The position numbers and the translations under genes were made by a program. A DNA stretch of 64,000 nucleotides, from positions 1 to 64,000 of the forward strand of contig JAQQFT010000041.1 of the NCBI GenBank assembly GCA_029582265.1, written 5' to 3'. Below are positions 21,354 through 31,884 of the stretch, piece after piece. Origin of the DNA: Zoroaster sp. YZ-2022 (taxonomy: Eukaryota > Echinodermata > Asteroidea > Forcipulatida > Zoroasteridae). Each line of letters begins with the position of its first letter. Position 1 is the stretch's first letter. The notes under the pieces were generated by a model that searched no databases, had not been told where the DNA came from, and saw nothing but the letters and a program-made list of their open reading frames with translations.

Positions 21354-21554
21354 GTAACTATTAAGATCTGGAAAGTTGCTGATTCGTTCATTTTCAACAC
21401 TCGAATGTTCATCGTAAAACAAAAATATGTCATGAAACTAAACCTGTGAAAATCTATTTACATGTTTTTAATGTTTTTATGCTATCGTTTATGCCAGACA
21501 GCAACTTTTGTAAGTCGTCAACATTCCTGTTTTCTCTAACCCTCCCTACTATTA

Positions 21555-21800
21555 CAAGGGTCAAAGTCAGTCAAAATGTTGATATACTTGCCAGGTATAT
21601 CTAGTGCCTTAAAAGCTTCGAACCTGTCCAAACCTTACGTGTGTAAGTACATTTGGAATCCAAAATGAGTCGACAGTTTTTTGACTGAGTAAAGCATTGT
21701 CTGGTATTGTTCGGTTGTCAAAATGACGGTAAAGACTAGTCAAAAGTACCTGTGTGTGCACATTTTGGTCAACAGTCCAAAGCAGACGGTTGACTAGTAC
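21555..21800 (+). mobile_element. MITE M, copy 3 (plus)
   Basis: The copy begins 'gggtcaaagtcagtcaaaat' and ends 'gtcaacagtccaaagcagac' with 'ggttgactagtacc'. Internal blocks 'aaaatgagtcgacagttttt' and 'cattgtctggtattgttc' match the other copies. It lies in USP24 intron 6. Confidence 0.75.
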
Positions 21801-22189
21801 CACCTCTGTTGCAACTTCCCACTAAAGAATTGCAGCTAGGTAGGATGGTTAAGATGAAAAAACTTTTAGACAAAGTAATTTCTCAGGATGATTGATACAT
21901 GTAACAATTGTAGGATTTACTGTTAATTTGATAATCTTGTAATTACCATTTAAATGTGTGATGAATGTTGTTCCTCTTTTGTAACATCATGCTTATTTGT
22001 GTCCTGAAATATAGACAAAATCCACATACCAATTTTGAAATTTTTGACAAAAAGCTTATTTGAAGCTGAGCTCTGAACAACTGGAGACAATTTCGACTAG
22101 TAATACTTTTGTTTTGGTCGATATTACAAGAAAGAATGAATGAAAGCTTGTACAATTTCACTGTATCCTTTTTACTTTTGTTCTTGCAG

Positions 22190-22350
22190 AAAGCGGGCAG
22201 TGTGTGGGCTACTCTCCACATAGAAGCTGCTGTGTCTCAACTTCTGGGTGGTGCAGGTCAAAGGTCGACGACTTGAGGCTGGACATCGCTCTGGGGATGC
22301 TGAAGTCACCGCACTTCAGCCAAGATGAACAACCTGAAAGAAATACAAAA
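22190..22350 (+). CDS. usp24: USP24 homolog, exon 7 (start of armadillo-like region)
   Basis: The acceptor 'tttttacttttgttcttgcag' is excellent. The exon first reads VWATLHIEAAVSQLLGGAG. A slip near 22270 then gives DDLRLDIALGMLKSPHFS, and a further slip gives KMNNLKEIQK. The block DDLRLDILLRMLKSPHFSAK with KMNSLKEVTK is one of the most characteristic in vertebrate USP24, so this exon is strong evidence for the family. The donor is placed at 22351 (gttgtt). A dropped G just before it is likely, because the reading expects AAG. The 2.2-kb minisatellite begins 145 bases downstream. Confidence 0.85.
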
Positions 22351-22494
22351 GTTGTTGGTTATGGGGTTGAAATTCGGAAGTTTTAAAAGTGCATTTCATA
22401 ACCGTGAAATCTCAGTGCACTTTGTATTTAAAGGGTTCAACATTGGTAATTACCCGATTACAATTTCCAAATTATTGTAATCTGTGTAAATGTC

Positions 22495-24745
22495 TGGTTA
22501 ACTAATATTCGGTGGTTGACTAGTAACTAATGTTCAGTGTGGTTGACTAGTAACTAATGTTCAGTGTGGTGGGCTAGTAACTAATGTTCAGTGTGTTCGA
22601 CTGGTAACTAATAATGTTCAGTGTGGTTGATAGTAACTAATGTTCAGTATGGTCGACTAGTAACTAATGTTCAGTGTGGTGAGCTAGTAACTAATGTTCA
22701 GTGTGGTTGACTGGTAACTAATATTTCAGTGGTCGACTGGTAACTAATGTTCAGTGTGGTCGACTAGTAACTAATGTTCAGTGTGGTCGACTAGTAACTA
22801 ATGTTCAGTGTGGTATTTAATAACTAATGTTCAGTGTGGTAGACTAGTAACTTAATATTCGGTGTGATTGACTAGTAACAATGTTCAGTGTAGTCCGACT
22901 AGTAACTAATGTTCAGTGTGGTTGACTAGTAACTATGTTCAGGTGGTAAACTAGTAACTAATGTTCAGTGTGGTTGACTAGTAACTAATGTTCAGTGTGG
23001 TTGACTAGCAACTAATGTTCAGTGTGGTGCGACTAGTGACTTATGTTCGGTGTGGTTGACTAGTAACTAATGTTCAGTGTGGTCGACTAGTAACTAATGT
23101 TCAGTGTGGTGGAGCTAGTAACTAATGTTCAGTGTGGTTGACTAGTAACTAATGTTCAGTGTGGTTGACTAGTAACTGTGTGTTCAGTGTGGTCAACTGA
23201 TAACTAATGTTCAGTGTGGTCAACTGATAACTAATAGTCCAGTGTGGTTGACTATTAACTAATATTTCAGTGTGGTTGACTAACTAATGTTCAGCAGTGT
23301 GGTTGACTAGTAACTAATGTTCAGTGTAGTCAACTGATAACTAATGTTCAGTGTAGTAAGTAACTAATGGTCCAGTGTGGTCAACTGATAACTAATGTTC
23401 AGTGTGGTCAACTGATAACCTAATGTTCAGTGTGGTCAACTGACTTCAATGTTCCGGTGTGGTCAGCTGATAACTAATGTCAGTGGTCAACTGATAACTA
23501 ATGTTCGTGTGGTCGCTGATAACTAATGTTCAGTCAGCGAACAGCTAATAACTAATGTTCAGTGTGGTCAACTGATAACTAATGTTCCGGTATGGTCGGC
23601 AGTAACTAATGTTCAGTGTGGTCGCTGATAACTAATGTTCGTGGTCCTTTGTTAACTAATGTTCAGTGTGGTTGACTGACCTTCAATGTTCAGTGTGGTT
23701 GACTAGTAACTAATGTTCAGTGTGGTTAACTGATAACTAATGTTCCAGTGTGGTCAACTGGTAACTAATAATGTTTCAGTGTGGTCAACTGATAACTAAT
23801 GTTCAGTGGTCAACTGATAACTGATATTCAGTGTGGTCAACTAATAACTAATGTTCCAGTGTGGTCCTTTATTAGCAATATTCCAGTGTGGTCAACTAAC
23901 TAATGTTCAGTGTGGTCCGCTGACTAATGTTCAGTGTGGTCAACTGATAACTAATGTTCAGTGTGGTTGATAACTAATATTCAGTGTGGTTGACTAGTAA
24001 CTAATGTTCAGTGTGGTTGACTATTAACTAATGTTCAGTGTGGTCAACTGATAACTAATGTTCAGTGTGGTCAACTGATAACTAATGTTGGTGTGGTTGA
24101 CTAGTAACTAATGTTCCAGTGTGGTCAACTGATAACTAATGTTCAGTGTGGTCAACTGATAACTAATGTTCAGTGTGGTCAACTGATAACTAATGTTCAG
24201 TGTAGTCCTTTGATAACTAATATTCAGTGTGGTCGCTGATAACTAATGTTCAGTATTGGTCAACGATAACTAATGTTCAGTGTAGTCAACTGATAACTAA
24301 TGTTCAGTGTGGTCAACTGATAATATTCAGTGTGGTCAACTGTGCTAATGTTCAGTGTGGTCAACTAATAACTAATGTTCAGTGTGGTTGACTAGTAACT
24401 AATGTTCAGTGTGGTTGACTAGTAACTAATGTTCAGTGTGGTCAACTGATAACTAATGTTCAGTGTGGTTGACTAGTAACTAATAATGTTCAGTGTGGTC
24501 AACTGATAACTAATGTTCAGTGTGGTCAACTGACCAGCAATGTTCAGTGTGGTCAACTGATAACTAATGTTCAGTGTGGTCTTCAGCCAACTAATGTTCA
24601 GTGTGGTCAACTGATAAGCCATGTTCCGGTGTGGTCGACTAATAACTAATGTTCAGTGTGGTCAACTATTAACTAATGTTCGGTGTGGTTAACTGATAAC
24701 TAATGTTCAGAATTGTGTGTAACTAATGTTCAGTGGTTGTAACAT
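22495..24745 (+). repeat. Large 27-bp minisatellite in USP24 intron 7
   Basis: About 80 tandem units of roughly 27 bases fill 2.25 kb. Two related variants dominate. 'ggttgactagtaactaatg' + 'ttcagtgt' prevails from 22495 to about 23170. 'ggtcaactgataactaatg' + 'ttcagtgt' prevails from about 23190 onward, with mixed stretches after 23670. Many units carry 1-3 base indels. The array occupies most of the 2.5-kb intron between exons 7 and 8. No ORF persists through it. Confidence 0.97.
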
Positions 24746-24884
24746 TGATAGACAATATCTGGGGAAGTAATATCAGTTTTACCAATATTTTCATAATAGA
24801 TGAACCACTGTCTTTCATATTTTTCCTAAGAAATTACGTATTTGTATACCTTCACTTTGATCCATACATTTCTCATTTGGACAG

Positions 24885-24990
24885 ATCACTAAACTGATTG
24901 AAGACTCCTATAGAAGCAATCGCAATACCATCAGAAAGATGTCATCCTCAATTGGCTGGTTGAAAAGAGTTCTTTCTATAGCGTTGGAAG
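24885..24990 (+). CDS. usp24: USP24 homolog, exon 8
   Basis: This 106-base exon is fully open with no correction needed. The acceptor is 'catttggacag' and the donor gtacat at 24991. It reads ITKLIEDSYRSNRN, then IGWLKRVLSIALEG. Vertebrate USP24 has VTKLIEDSTLSKSVKNAI, then LLDWLVENSVLSIALEG. The exon ends in phase 1 after GAA G. Exon 9 begins GTAACATT, which rebuilds the Gly-Asn-Ile of the family. An intact frame here argues against long-term pseudogene decay of the whole locus. Confidence 0.9.
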
Positions 24991-25139
24991 GTACATCAAT
25001 TCTGTGCTTGGTTGTATGTTCATGCTCTGCTTTTTGTAAAGCCAGTGTTACACTTTTGGTTAAAATGTCTGTGGATGCATCCATAATTTATAAAGAATCC
25101 AAGATGTGCGTGGATGTAAAAAAAAGCGTGTGAAAGTTT

Positions 25140-25500
25140 CAACATTTAACCCTCCTATGGGTTTAACAATCAAAAGATACTCCAAAACATGTAACTCCCA
25201 ACCCATTGACTTTGTGCAGTGCACTCAAATAAATGCAAGGACATGTGGTTATGGTAGAGTCAATAAAACCACTCAACTGTGTAGATCTGCTGCTATAACT
25301 TATACGAGTACATACACATCTGTGTGACTCTGCACTATAACTTATGTAGGACATACAAGTGTGTTGTTGACTTTTGCACTAACTCAACAAAAATACACAT
25401 GTGTGAACAATTGGCAATGCAACCAAAATACTCAAGTGACTGTCTGTGGGTCTTGATTGTACTGGGCCAAATTTCAGCCTGGGCATAGGAGGTTAATATT
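25140..25500 (-). repeat. Repeat F, right partner of an inverted pair
   Basis: The segment is the reverse complement of 16990-17290. Examples are 'gtaactcccaacccattgac', 'tttgtgcagtgcactcaa', 'caattggcaatgcaaccaaa' and 'gggccaaatttcagcctggg'. It lies just after exon 8, in intron 8. Confidence 0.75.
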
Positions 25501-25644
25501 GTTATTGATGAGAAAATAGTGGAAATGTTTGATTATTTGTGCTTAACCTTAACTACCCGAATCCTCAAAATCCTTCTGGTTTGCTGATTTTGATGATTCA
25601 GTACTCCACAGTATAGCCCAGCGAATAGAGCATGTAGCTGTGTG

Positions 25645-25990
25645 TACCAAATCCATCAAACTCCACGGCTGCCTTTTGTTGGATTCAGGACTGTATATAG
25701 CCAAGCCATAGATGCTTTGCATTTACTGCTGTACTGGTCATCAAACTCCTGGCTGCTTTTGTTGGATTCAGGACTGTATAATAGCCATAGTTGCTTTGCA
25801 TTTGCTACTGTACCAAATCATCAAACTCCTGTGCTTTGTTGGTTCAGGACTGTGTATAGCCAAGCCATGGATATTTGCATTGCTGTACCAATGCCATCAA
25901 ACTCCACCGGCTGCTTTTGTTGATTCACGGGACTGTGTGTCTAGATCCCAGCCATGGCTGCTTTGCATTTTCTGCTCTTAATTTCATCAG
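25645..25990 (+). repeat. Four tandem units of ~80 bp
   Basis: Four units repeat 'catcaaactcc', then 'ggctgcttttgttg', 'gattcaggactgt', 'atagccaagccat' and 'gctttgcat'. Unit starts are near 25650, 25738, 25818 and 25892. Between units lie 'tactgctgtac' words. It lies in USP24 intron 8. The overlapping open frames here (25642-25981) are repeat translation. Confidence 0.85.
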
Positions 25991-26262
25991 GAATCCATGT
26001 GTTGATGGATTTTGGCGAATTTGGGATGGTTTCAACCAAATGCTGGGGTTAGGGTAAATGATGGCAGCACAGACAGACATTGTTCAAGGAATGTTTGATA
26101 TCATCATCAACTTACCGCAATCGTGGTTCATCTAAGTCAGGATCATGTGTTTTTTCTTGACAATTAGTGTCTAGGGAAGCTTCGGCCTAACCCCCTTCAG
26201 TCTTGACTGACTAGTGCAGATTAACACAAATGTGTACAATCTTGTTCTTTGGAATGATGCAG

Positions 26263-26370
26263 GTAACATTATTGATCCCAGTACTGCGATAGACTGAAAG
26301 GGTATAGTGGTGTTCCCTAAGGACAAAACTTCTCCCTTGATGAGCTCACACCTGGATGTGGAACATGCAA
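26263..26370 (+). CDS. usp24: USP24 homolog, exon 9
   Basis: The acceptor 'ggaatgatgcag' and donor gtaagg (26371) are both good. In phase with exon 8 the exon starts GNI. After a slip it reads YCDRLKGIV, and after further slips LSLDELT and WNMQ. Vertebrate USP24 has GNIDQAQYCDRIKGIIELLG, then KLSLDELTKIWKIQ. The exon is 108 bases, close to the 106 expected from the vertebrate residues. Frame slips at about 26272, 26310 and 26330 are needed. Position and phase leave little doubt. Confidence 0.75.
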
Positions 26371-27009
26371 GTAAGGAACCATGGACATAATATTGTATAT
26401 CTAATTGATTAAAGTTTTGGGTTTTTGCCCTTACACGACATATGTATGAAGGGGAAGCACTAATAACTTTCAGTGTCTGGAAAAAACTCCACAGGTGACT
26501 TGGACAGGTTTCAAACCCACGACTTTCTGTGTATCGTTTGATTTTGGTGGACTTAGAGGAAGATTTCTAGCCAAAATGAATAGGGTTTAGTTAGCCTGAA
26601 AGATCTGACGTCATTAACTGATGCTCGTGAAGGCAGCAGATAATGGCCTCTCAGTTTCACAATTGTAACTTTGACCTTGGTTGGTAGCTAGCCGTGAGCA
26701 CTCAAAGCATGGCGTTGAATCTTCAGCTGGCATCGCCAGATATGGTATGCCGGGCCTGTCCTATCTCGATAGGATAAAGACGAACACCAGTGTAGGGTTT
26801 AGTGGACGCAATTGTCTTGGCAAGTTGGGTATCGATGCAAAGCAAATGGGCCCCAAACTAAATTATTGTATCATTATTGAACAGTTCTTATATGGCAATG
26901 CAACAGAATAAAGTCTCTATCTTGCCAAATATCTAAATATTTGTATACAAACGGGAGCCAATTCCATAGAGCTGTTAGCAGATAAAATTGCTTGAAAAAA
27001 TTTGTAATA

Positions 27010-27120
27010 GTTTCTTTGATTACTGTGGCTTTCATACAAAATATACGCGTGTGGCTGGTAGTCTGTTTCTATGTTGTATGCAATTCTCTGCTTAGCATCT
27101 CTGTGAAAATAGCCTACAGA
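27010..27120 (+). repeat. Repeat C, copy 1
   Basis: Blocks 'ggctttcatacaaaatatac', 'ggctggtagtctgtttc' and 'gcaattctctgcttagcatc' recur in the same order at 33710-33830 ('ggctttcatacaaaatgtat', 'ctgctggtaatctg', 'aaattctctgcttggcatc'). The class is unknown. Confidence 0.6.
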
Positions 27121-27502
27121 CATTGAGGCAACTGGTGCATTATTAACTATGCACGTTTTTTAAAGATACGTTTAACCGTTTTGCTATTTAACCAGTAAAT
27201 TTTCTGGAAATTGTCTTTTAAATCAAGAATACTGCGGTTTTAATTGAGGAAAAGAAAAAGCAAATGCAAGAAAAAAAATAACACATTGTCAAAATAGTCA
27301 TGAAACTGGTTTTACATTTGTTGTTGGATCCCTTCATAAATTAATTTAGGCATATTACTTCAAAACCGGTTATTTTGTGAAATAAAGGATGTAATAAATC
27401 TTCTGATTTAAAAAAAAAAATAATGCTGTTTGGTTTAATTCCGAGAAAAAGGGCAGTGTGTATTTAACTGTAATACAACTATGTATTTTGGTTTTCTTTA
27501 CG

Positions 27503-27606
27503 AACGACCAACCGTTGACTGTGGTGGAACATGCATTCTATTATGGCTGCTGGTGCTGTCAAGTTCAGCTCAGAACATGGAACATCTATTATGTCTCATC
27601 CAAAAA
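27503..27606 (+). CDS. usp24: USP24 homolog, exon 10
   Basis: The exon reads DQPLTVVEHAF, then after slips AAGAVKF and finally MEHLLCLIQK, ending at gtgagt (27607). Vertebrate USP24 has SGQSSTVIENIH, then AAAAVKFN and LNHLFVLIQK. It ends in phase 0 after Lys, and exon 11 begins Ser-Trp, as in the vertebrate junction. The acceptor is 'ttttctttacg', which looks like an AG acceptor that has lost its A. The start is therefore uncertain by a few bases. Confidence 0.75.
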
Positions 27607-28096
27607 GTGAGTAGGAATGGACTTAGCTTCGTAGAAGACGAAACAATCAAATCCCATCATTTGCTGAAGTTATTTCACTTTTCTTTATAAAATAATAGTT
27701 TAACATTTAACAAGTTTAACATTATTAACCCCATCTGTATTCTGGCTAGAACCTTCCTGAATCCTCCAACATCCATCAGTGCACTTTTGGAAGCAGCCGT
27801 TATCTTCAAAATGCACTATACATTTGTTGATCTTTCATATTCAGCACTTGTGGCCTGTACTTCTTATGAGTAGTAATTTTGCCCCCATTTGAGGGTGAAA
27901 GTACCAGTTTCAACAGTGCTGAATTTTCCCAAAAGTGCACTTTAGGATTTGTGTAATTTATGGTTCAAAGTGTTTATTAGTTTAATTACTAACCTAATAC
28001 ATTTAAAAAAATAAATAAATAAAAAAATGGGCAAATATATTTGTTTTCCCCAGTTGACAATTTAAATTCTGATTGTTGGGATCTCCTCCATACCAG

Positions 28097-28351
28097 TCCT
28101 GGACAGGTGAAACGACCGCATCCAAGAGAAACTCCTCGACGATCGTGCATCGGCGGAGGCCCTGTGCAAGGCCTGCAAGGTGCTGAGAACTGCTGTGGGA
28201 CTTGGTGCACCTGCCGGGTAATAAGCTACACCTCATCTGCATGCAGCAGCTGGACGAGCAGCTGGTGATTCTCTCAAGCGATTCCCTTCCACGCGGTGAA
28301 CATGGTGATTGAAACAGAAATGCACATCAGTGGGTGGGAGATATCAAGAAG
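28097..28351 (+). CDS. usp24: USP24 homolog, exon 11
   Basis: This 255-base exon has a good acceptor (cctccataccag) and a consensus donor (AAG/gtgaga at 28352). It reads SWTGE, DRIQEKLL, KVL, LWDLVHLPGNKLHLI and EQLVILSSD, ending DIKK. Vertebrate USP24 has SWETESDRVRQKLL, KVLDVLWELAHLPTLPSSLI, EEHLTILSD and EDIKR over the same length (85-86 residues). At least three indels interrupt the frame. The blocks are in order and evenly spaced, so the assignment is strong. These are helices of the armadillo-like scaffold thought to position substrates. Confidence 0.85.
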
Positions 28352-28624
28352 GTGAGAGTCGATCCGGTTGAGACATCGACTGCCGTGGGACAGCATGTCC
28401 TGTCAACACTGACTGAAGCGGGATTGGACTACTGCCTCCCTAGTGCTGGACCATTTGCTCTAGCAACTGGTATTGACACCAGCATGCTTGTGACATGGTT
28501 GTTTATATTGATCAGAAAACCTACTGCTTGACTGTATAAACATTATTACATACTTATTCAAGCGTCAACATTTATTCCCGGTAACCCTCATACAATCGGT
28601 GATTTTGAAACAACCATTGAGCCA

Positions 28625-28995
28625 CTCCAAGCCATTCATTGCATACATACTTCTGAAGTAGTTCCCTTTATTTCTCATTTAAAAGCTGAAAGACTGTCTA
28701 ATTTTGTTTCCATGCGTTTCTGACTTGACTCACAATGTGATTTTTTAATTTTTTGTTGCTCGCGATATTTTCTCCTAGAAGACAATCAGAGCATATTACT
28801 GATCCGAAGCGTCGAGTTGTAACCTCCAATTCTTTTCGAAATAATTACCACTCAATGAGAATTTCACATGGTGTCATAATTAGTCTTATATATTTTTTGT
28901 CGCGATTTGCGATATCTCGATAACAAAAGGTTCTCGTCTAAGTAATCAAATTTTTTTTTTAAAAATGTATGAGATATTCAATATCGCCATGGCGA
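28625..28995. repeat. Repeat E, copy 2, split by a repeat H insertion
   Basis: The left part 'catacttctgaagtagttcc', 'aaagctgaaagactgtct' and 'cttgactcacaatgtg' matches 14995-15100. The right part 'gtcgcgatttgcgatatctc' matches 15125-15150. Between them, at 28757-28893, lies a repeat H copy that is absent from the copy at 14820. This fixes the order of insertion: repeat E first, then repeat H. Confidence 0.7.
28757..28893 (+). mobile_element. Repeat H copy nested in repeat E
   Basis: The insert reads 'agaagacaatcagagcatat', 'tactgatccgaagcgtcgag', 'ttgtaacctccaattctttt', 'attaccactcaatgagaatt' and 'tcacatggtgtcataatta'. It matches repeat H from the hairpin through the 'cacatggtgtc' block. 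The core words are decayed (CTAGAAGA and CCGAAG). Intron 11 of USP24 is the host. Confidence 0.65.
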
Positions 28996-29489
28996 TATCG
29001 TTTCACTAACCTTAGTGTACCCTGACGGTTGGAATATTTATTGATTTTGAGCCTCATCACTTGGCGGGGTTTATTGGCCGTCAACTTTGAGCGGCTCCCA
29101 TATGCAAAGGGAATCGCTAAGCAGAGCTACACCAAAGACAAGGTGGTGGTTCTGAGAGTGTCTCAAAATCCTGGTACGTTCCGTTCCATTGAAATGAAGT
29201 GCTGGCAGAAGGGGTGCAAACTAAATCAAGGGAGTAACCTTGAGCTACACCCCAGACAGGTGGTGGCTCTAGAGGTCTGAAAATCTTTGAGCGTTCCCAT
29301 TCCTATTATAACTAATGCTCATGTAACAAATAAGTTACCTAATGCATTAACTAATTATCTGCCAAATCTGTTGAAAATATATATATTTTTAAATAAAAAT
29401 ATAGAGGAATCTTAAAACAAGACCACAGAATGAACTTAGAACGAGCGCGAGTGGACTGTCAGATCTTTTCAAGCGGTGTTCTGGACACG

Positions 29490-30010
29490 TGCACCTTCAA
29501 AACTACCTCAAAATAGCCACACCTACAGCAAGAAACCATTGGCATTTCAGAGCTTTAAAATTAACCCTCACCACGATCAATTGCAATTTTTGAAATAGCC
29601 CATTCAAACCCTCCAAGCTGTTGCGAGATTGTTGCCCAGTGGCCTCATATGGTGCCCTTCTGTGCACTGTCACACCAGTTGCAGGTGTGATGCCATTGAT
29701 ACAGCCCATTGCTAACCCTCCCACAGTGAGGTGAAATTTTTGAAACGCCATTCAGGCCACTCCATGGCCAGCTGGCTGCCAGTGGCCTCTGTGGACTACC
29801 ATCTGTGCACTGTGCACCACTGAGATTGCAGGTGGTGGTCTTCTTCAGTACATTGTAGGCCATACTAATATATTCAAACATTTTACAGTGGCATGGGTGC
29901 TACTGATTGATTTGTAAGATTACCAGGAAAGGACAGCAGAAGCTTGTACATGTATGTATTTGCAGAAGGTTGCTCAAGAGCGAAGTTTGTGGATGGAGTG
30001 GCTCCATGCG
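29490..30010 (+). repeat. Repeat R1, fullest copy, with internal duplication
   Basis: Two internal units of about 140 bases (near 29580 and 29725) share 'aaatttttgaaa', 'cccattcaaaccctcc'/'gccattcaggccactcc', 'agtggcctc' and 'tgtgcactgtg', then 'attgcaggtg'. The remainder ('ttacagtggcatgggtgcta', 'ccaggaaaggacagcagaag', 'gaaggttgctcaagagcg') matches 30725-31085 and the reverse complement of 12010-12130. No protein is evident. Confidence 0.65.
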
Positions 30011-30724
30011 GAGGTTAATGGGATACATGGCCATGAATGAATATTATTATTATTCAAAAAAGGTGAGCTGCTAAGCGGAATATTTTGCTAACAATATAAA
30101 ACAGATAAAAATGCATACATTTTGGCCAGCCAGAAAGTTTGGCACAATAACAAAATCTACTAAGCAAATCTTTCTGGTAAGCAATAACTTCTTCTGGCAT
30201 TCTGTGATACTGGCCCCAGATGAATCACTCATTCATTTTAGGCACATAGCGGCTCTGAAAGTGGGACCAACCATTTCTTCTGTAATTTCAAAATGTTCAA
30301 AAAATATGCTGGAAATAGGGGGAAAAGGATGAGGAATTTGCAGTTAGTGAGGGTATGAGGACTGGTCTTCCAAGGGTGATACTAAAAAAGCCTCTGCTGA
30401 GTCACTCATTTAACAACATTACTGTTTTCTGGGATGATGTCTTTGTATTAGGAAAGCGACATGAACAGGGCAATTTAACTAGTAAATTTTACGCATTAGT
30501 ACCGTGGGTTTGTACTAACAGATCACATTGCTGAAGAATATCAATAACCCATTAGCCTAATTTGAATATTTATCATATAGCTTACAATAAAATGTTGTAA
30601 AGTGTTACGGTAAAAATGGCGGCACATTGTTGTGTCTTTGGCATTGTTTTCATCCTGGTAAATAATGATTTATATTAACGTGGCCTCCATTGGTTTCCCC
30701 AAAAAAAACAATCTCCGATGTTAC

Positions 30725-31085
30725 TTTATATATTGGCTGGGTGACACAGTTGATTTGTGAGTACTTGAAGGACAACAGACTTGGCATGTATGTACTGAAG
30801 GTTGCTTAAGAACAATTTTGGTTGGTGTCACTCACATGTGTGTAGGAGGGCTAATGTTCAAACAACCAGCTACGACCAACTGACCATGTCTTTTGACTGT
30901 AAACACACCTATACAAAACCACTAAAGACTGTGGTTTGTAATATTAGCCTTCAGTGTGTTGAGTATGTAATCAAGATGATCTTATTTACAGTGGCCTTAA
31001 TTGGCACTGGGTTGATTTTAATAGATTGCCCAGGAAAGGACAGCAGTAAGCTTGTATGTTTTTTAAAGGTTGACATGTTAATTTA
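30725..31085 (+). repeat. Repeat R1, partial copies
   Basis: 'gtactgaaggttgcttaaga' (30790) and 'cagtggccttaattggcact' with 'cccaggaaaggacagcagta' (30990-31050) repeat R1 blocks in the same orientation as 29490-30010, in broken order. At least two overlapping fragments seem to be present. They lie just before exon 12. Confidence 0.5.
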
Positions 31086-31184
31086 GTGGATGGGTGGCCT
31101 CCATGTGAAGTAGGGTTAAAGTTGATTTTGCACACAAAAAACCTTTTAACCTATATATCATATTTATCACAAGACTTGCCCCAG

Positions 31185-31328
31185 GGCTGAACAGAGACCT
31201 ATGACATCATTAAGCCTGACCTTTAGAGCCTTCTGAAATACCACAGATGGCGCCATGCCGTTGGAGGGACATGGCTGAGCCTTATCCTGACTGGTGGATG
31301 ATGAAGATTGCTGACGACTCTACCATAA
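31185..31328 (+). CDS. usp24: USP24 homolog, probable exon 12
   Basis: After 'gacttgccccag' the sequence gives, with several slips, YDIIK, SLLKYHRWRHAVGG and LVDD. Vertebrate USP24 has FEIVKLVTGSLIACHRLAAA, VAGPGG and STLVDGRYTY at this place. It precedes exon 13, whose first residues (YLD) match the vertebrate YLE immediately after this block. The donor near 31329 (gtgtct) is weak. The preceding vertebrate segment (roughly 50 residues including VVPALRQLHEIT) was not found between 28352 and 31184. The call rests on order and partial similarity. Confidence 0.45.
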
Positions 31329-31755
31329 GTGTCTCACTGGGAAATGGGTTGGGGGGAAGTTGAGGGCTTAGGTATGTACAAATTTTATGCAAAGATATCC
31401 GACGCTGTAGAAAAGGGTGATAAAAATAATGCTACAAAATACACTAATCACTGATTTTCATAAATCTGACTGTGTTAGTTGTTTTAACAAAGTCTCTATT
31501 GCTGATTGGAAACATGACATCATGTTTATTTCAACAGCTCCTCTACTGGTCGGTGAAAAGAATTAGTGTTGTAATGGAGTCCTCTTTGACACGGCCAGAA
31601 GCTGACGATGCCACTTTTTCCTGATTTTCTTTGTCATCAAAATCAAATTTACTGATGCAGGGATCAATATCTGCATAAGTTGATTCTCACAAAGTTTGCA
31701 TGCAGTTTAGTATGTACACATGCATATATGACGTTGACTCTTATTTTTGTCGCAG

Positions 31756-31875
31756 TATTTAGATGTCCATCAAGTTCTTCTTTGTTATTCTCCAGAGAGG
31801 CTCTATCTTACATTGGCAGACTGAAATATATGGGACTGTCTGGTGGCCAATCTGATGCCTGTGAATTAGATAGAG
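31756..31875 (+). CDS. usp24: USP24 homolog, exon 13
   Basis: Acceptor 'atttttgtcgcag' is followed by YLDVHQVLL, ERLYLTLAD, NIWDCLV and, after a slip, DACELDR, with donor gtatta at 31876. Vertebrate USP24 has YLEAHLKFLAFFLQEATLYL, then EIWECLV and DVCELDR. The CELDR ending is exact. The 44-bp minisatellite array begins about ten bases after the donor, so the array sits directly against the splice site. Identity is strong; internal indels are two or more. Confidence 0.8.
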
Positions 31876-31884
31876 GTATTAACC

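Noticed and set aside
22495..24745. Could the regular array be a CRISPR locus?
   Set aside because: Units are contiguous with no unique spacers and drift gradually, which is a minisatellite.
28334..28531. 65-aa frame continuing past exon 11 (VDPVETSTAVGQ and onward)
   Set aside because: It runs through the consensus donor at 28352 and does not match the following USP24 residues. I treat it as intron.
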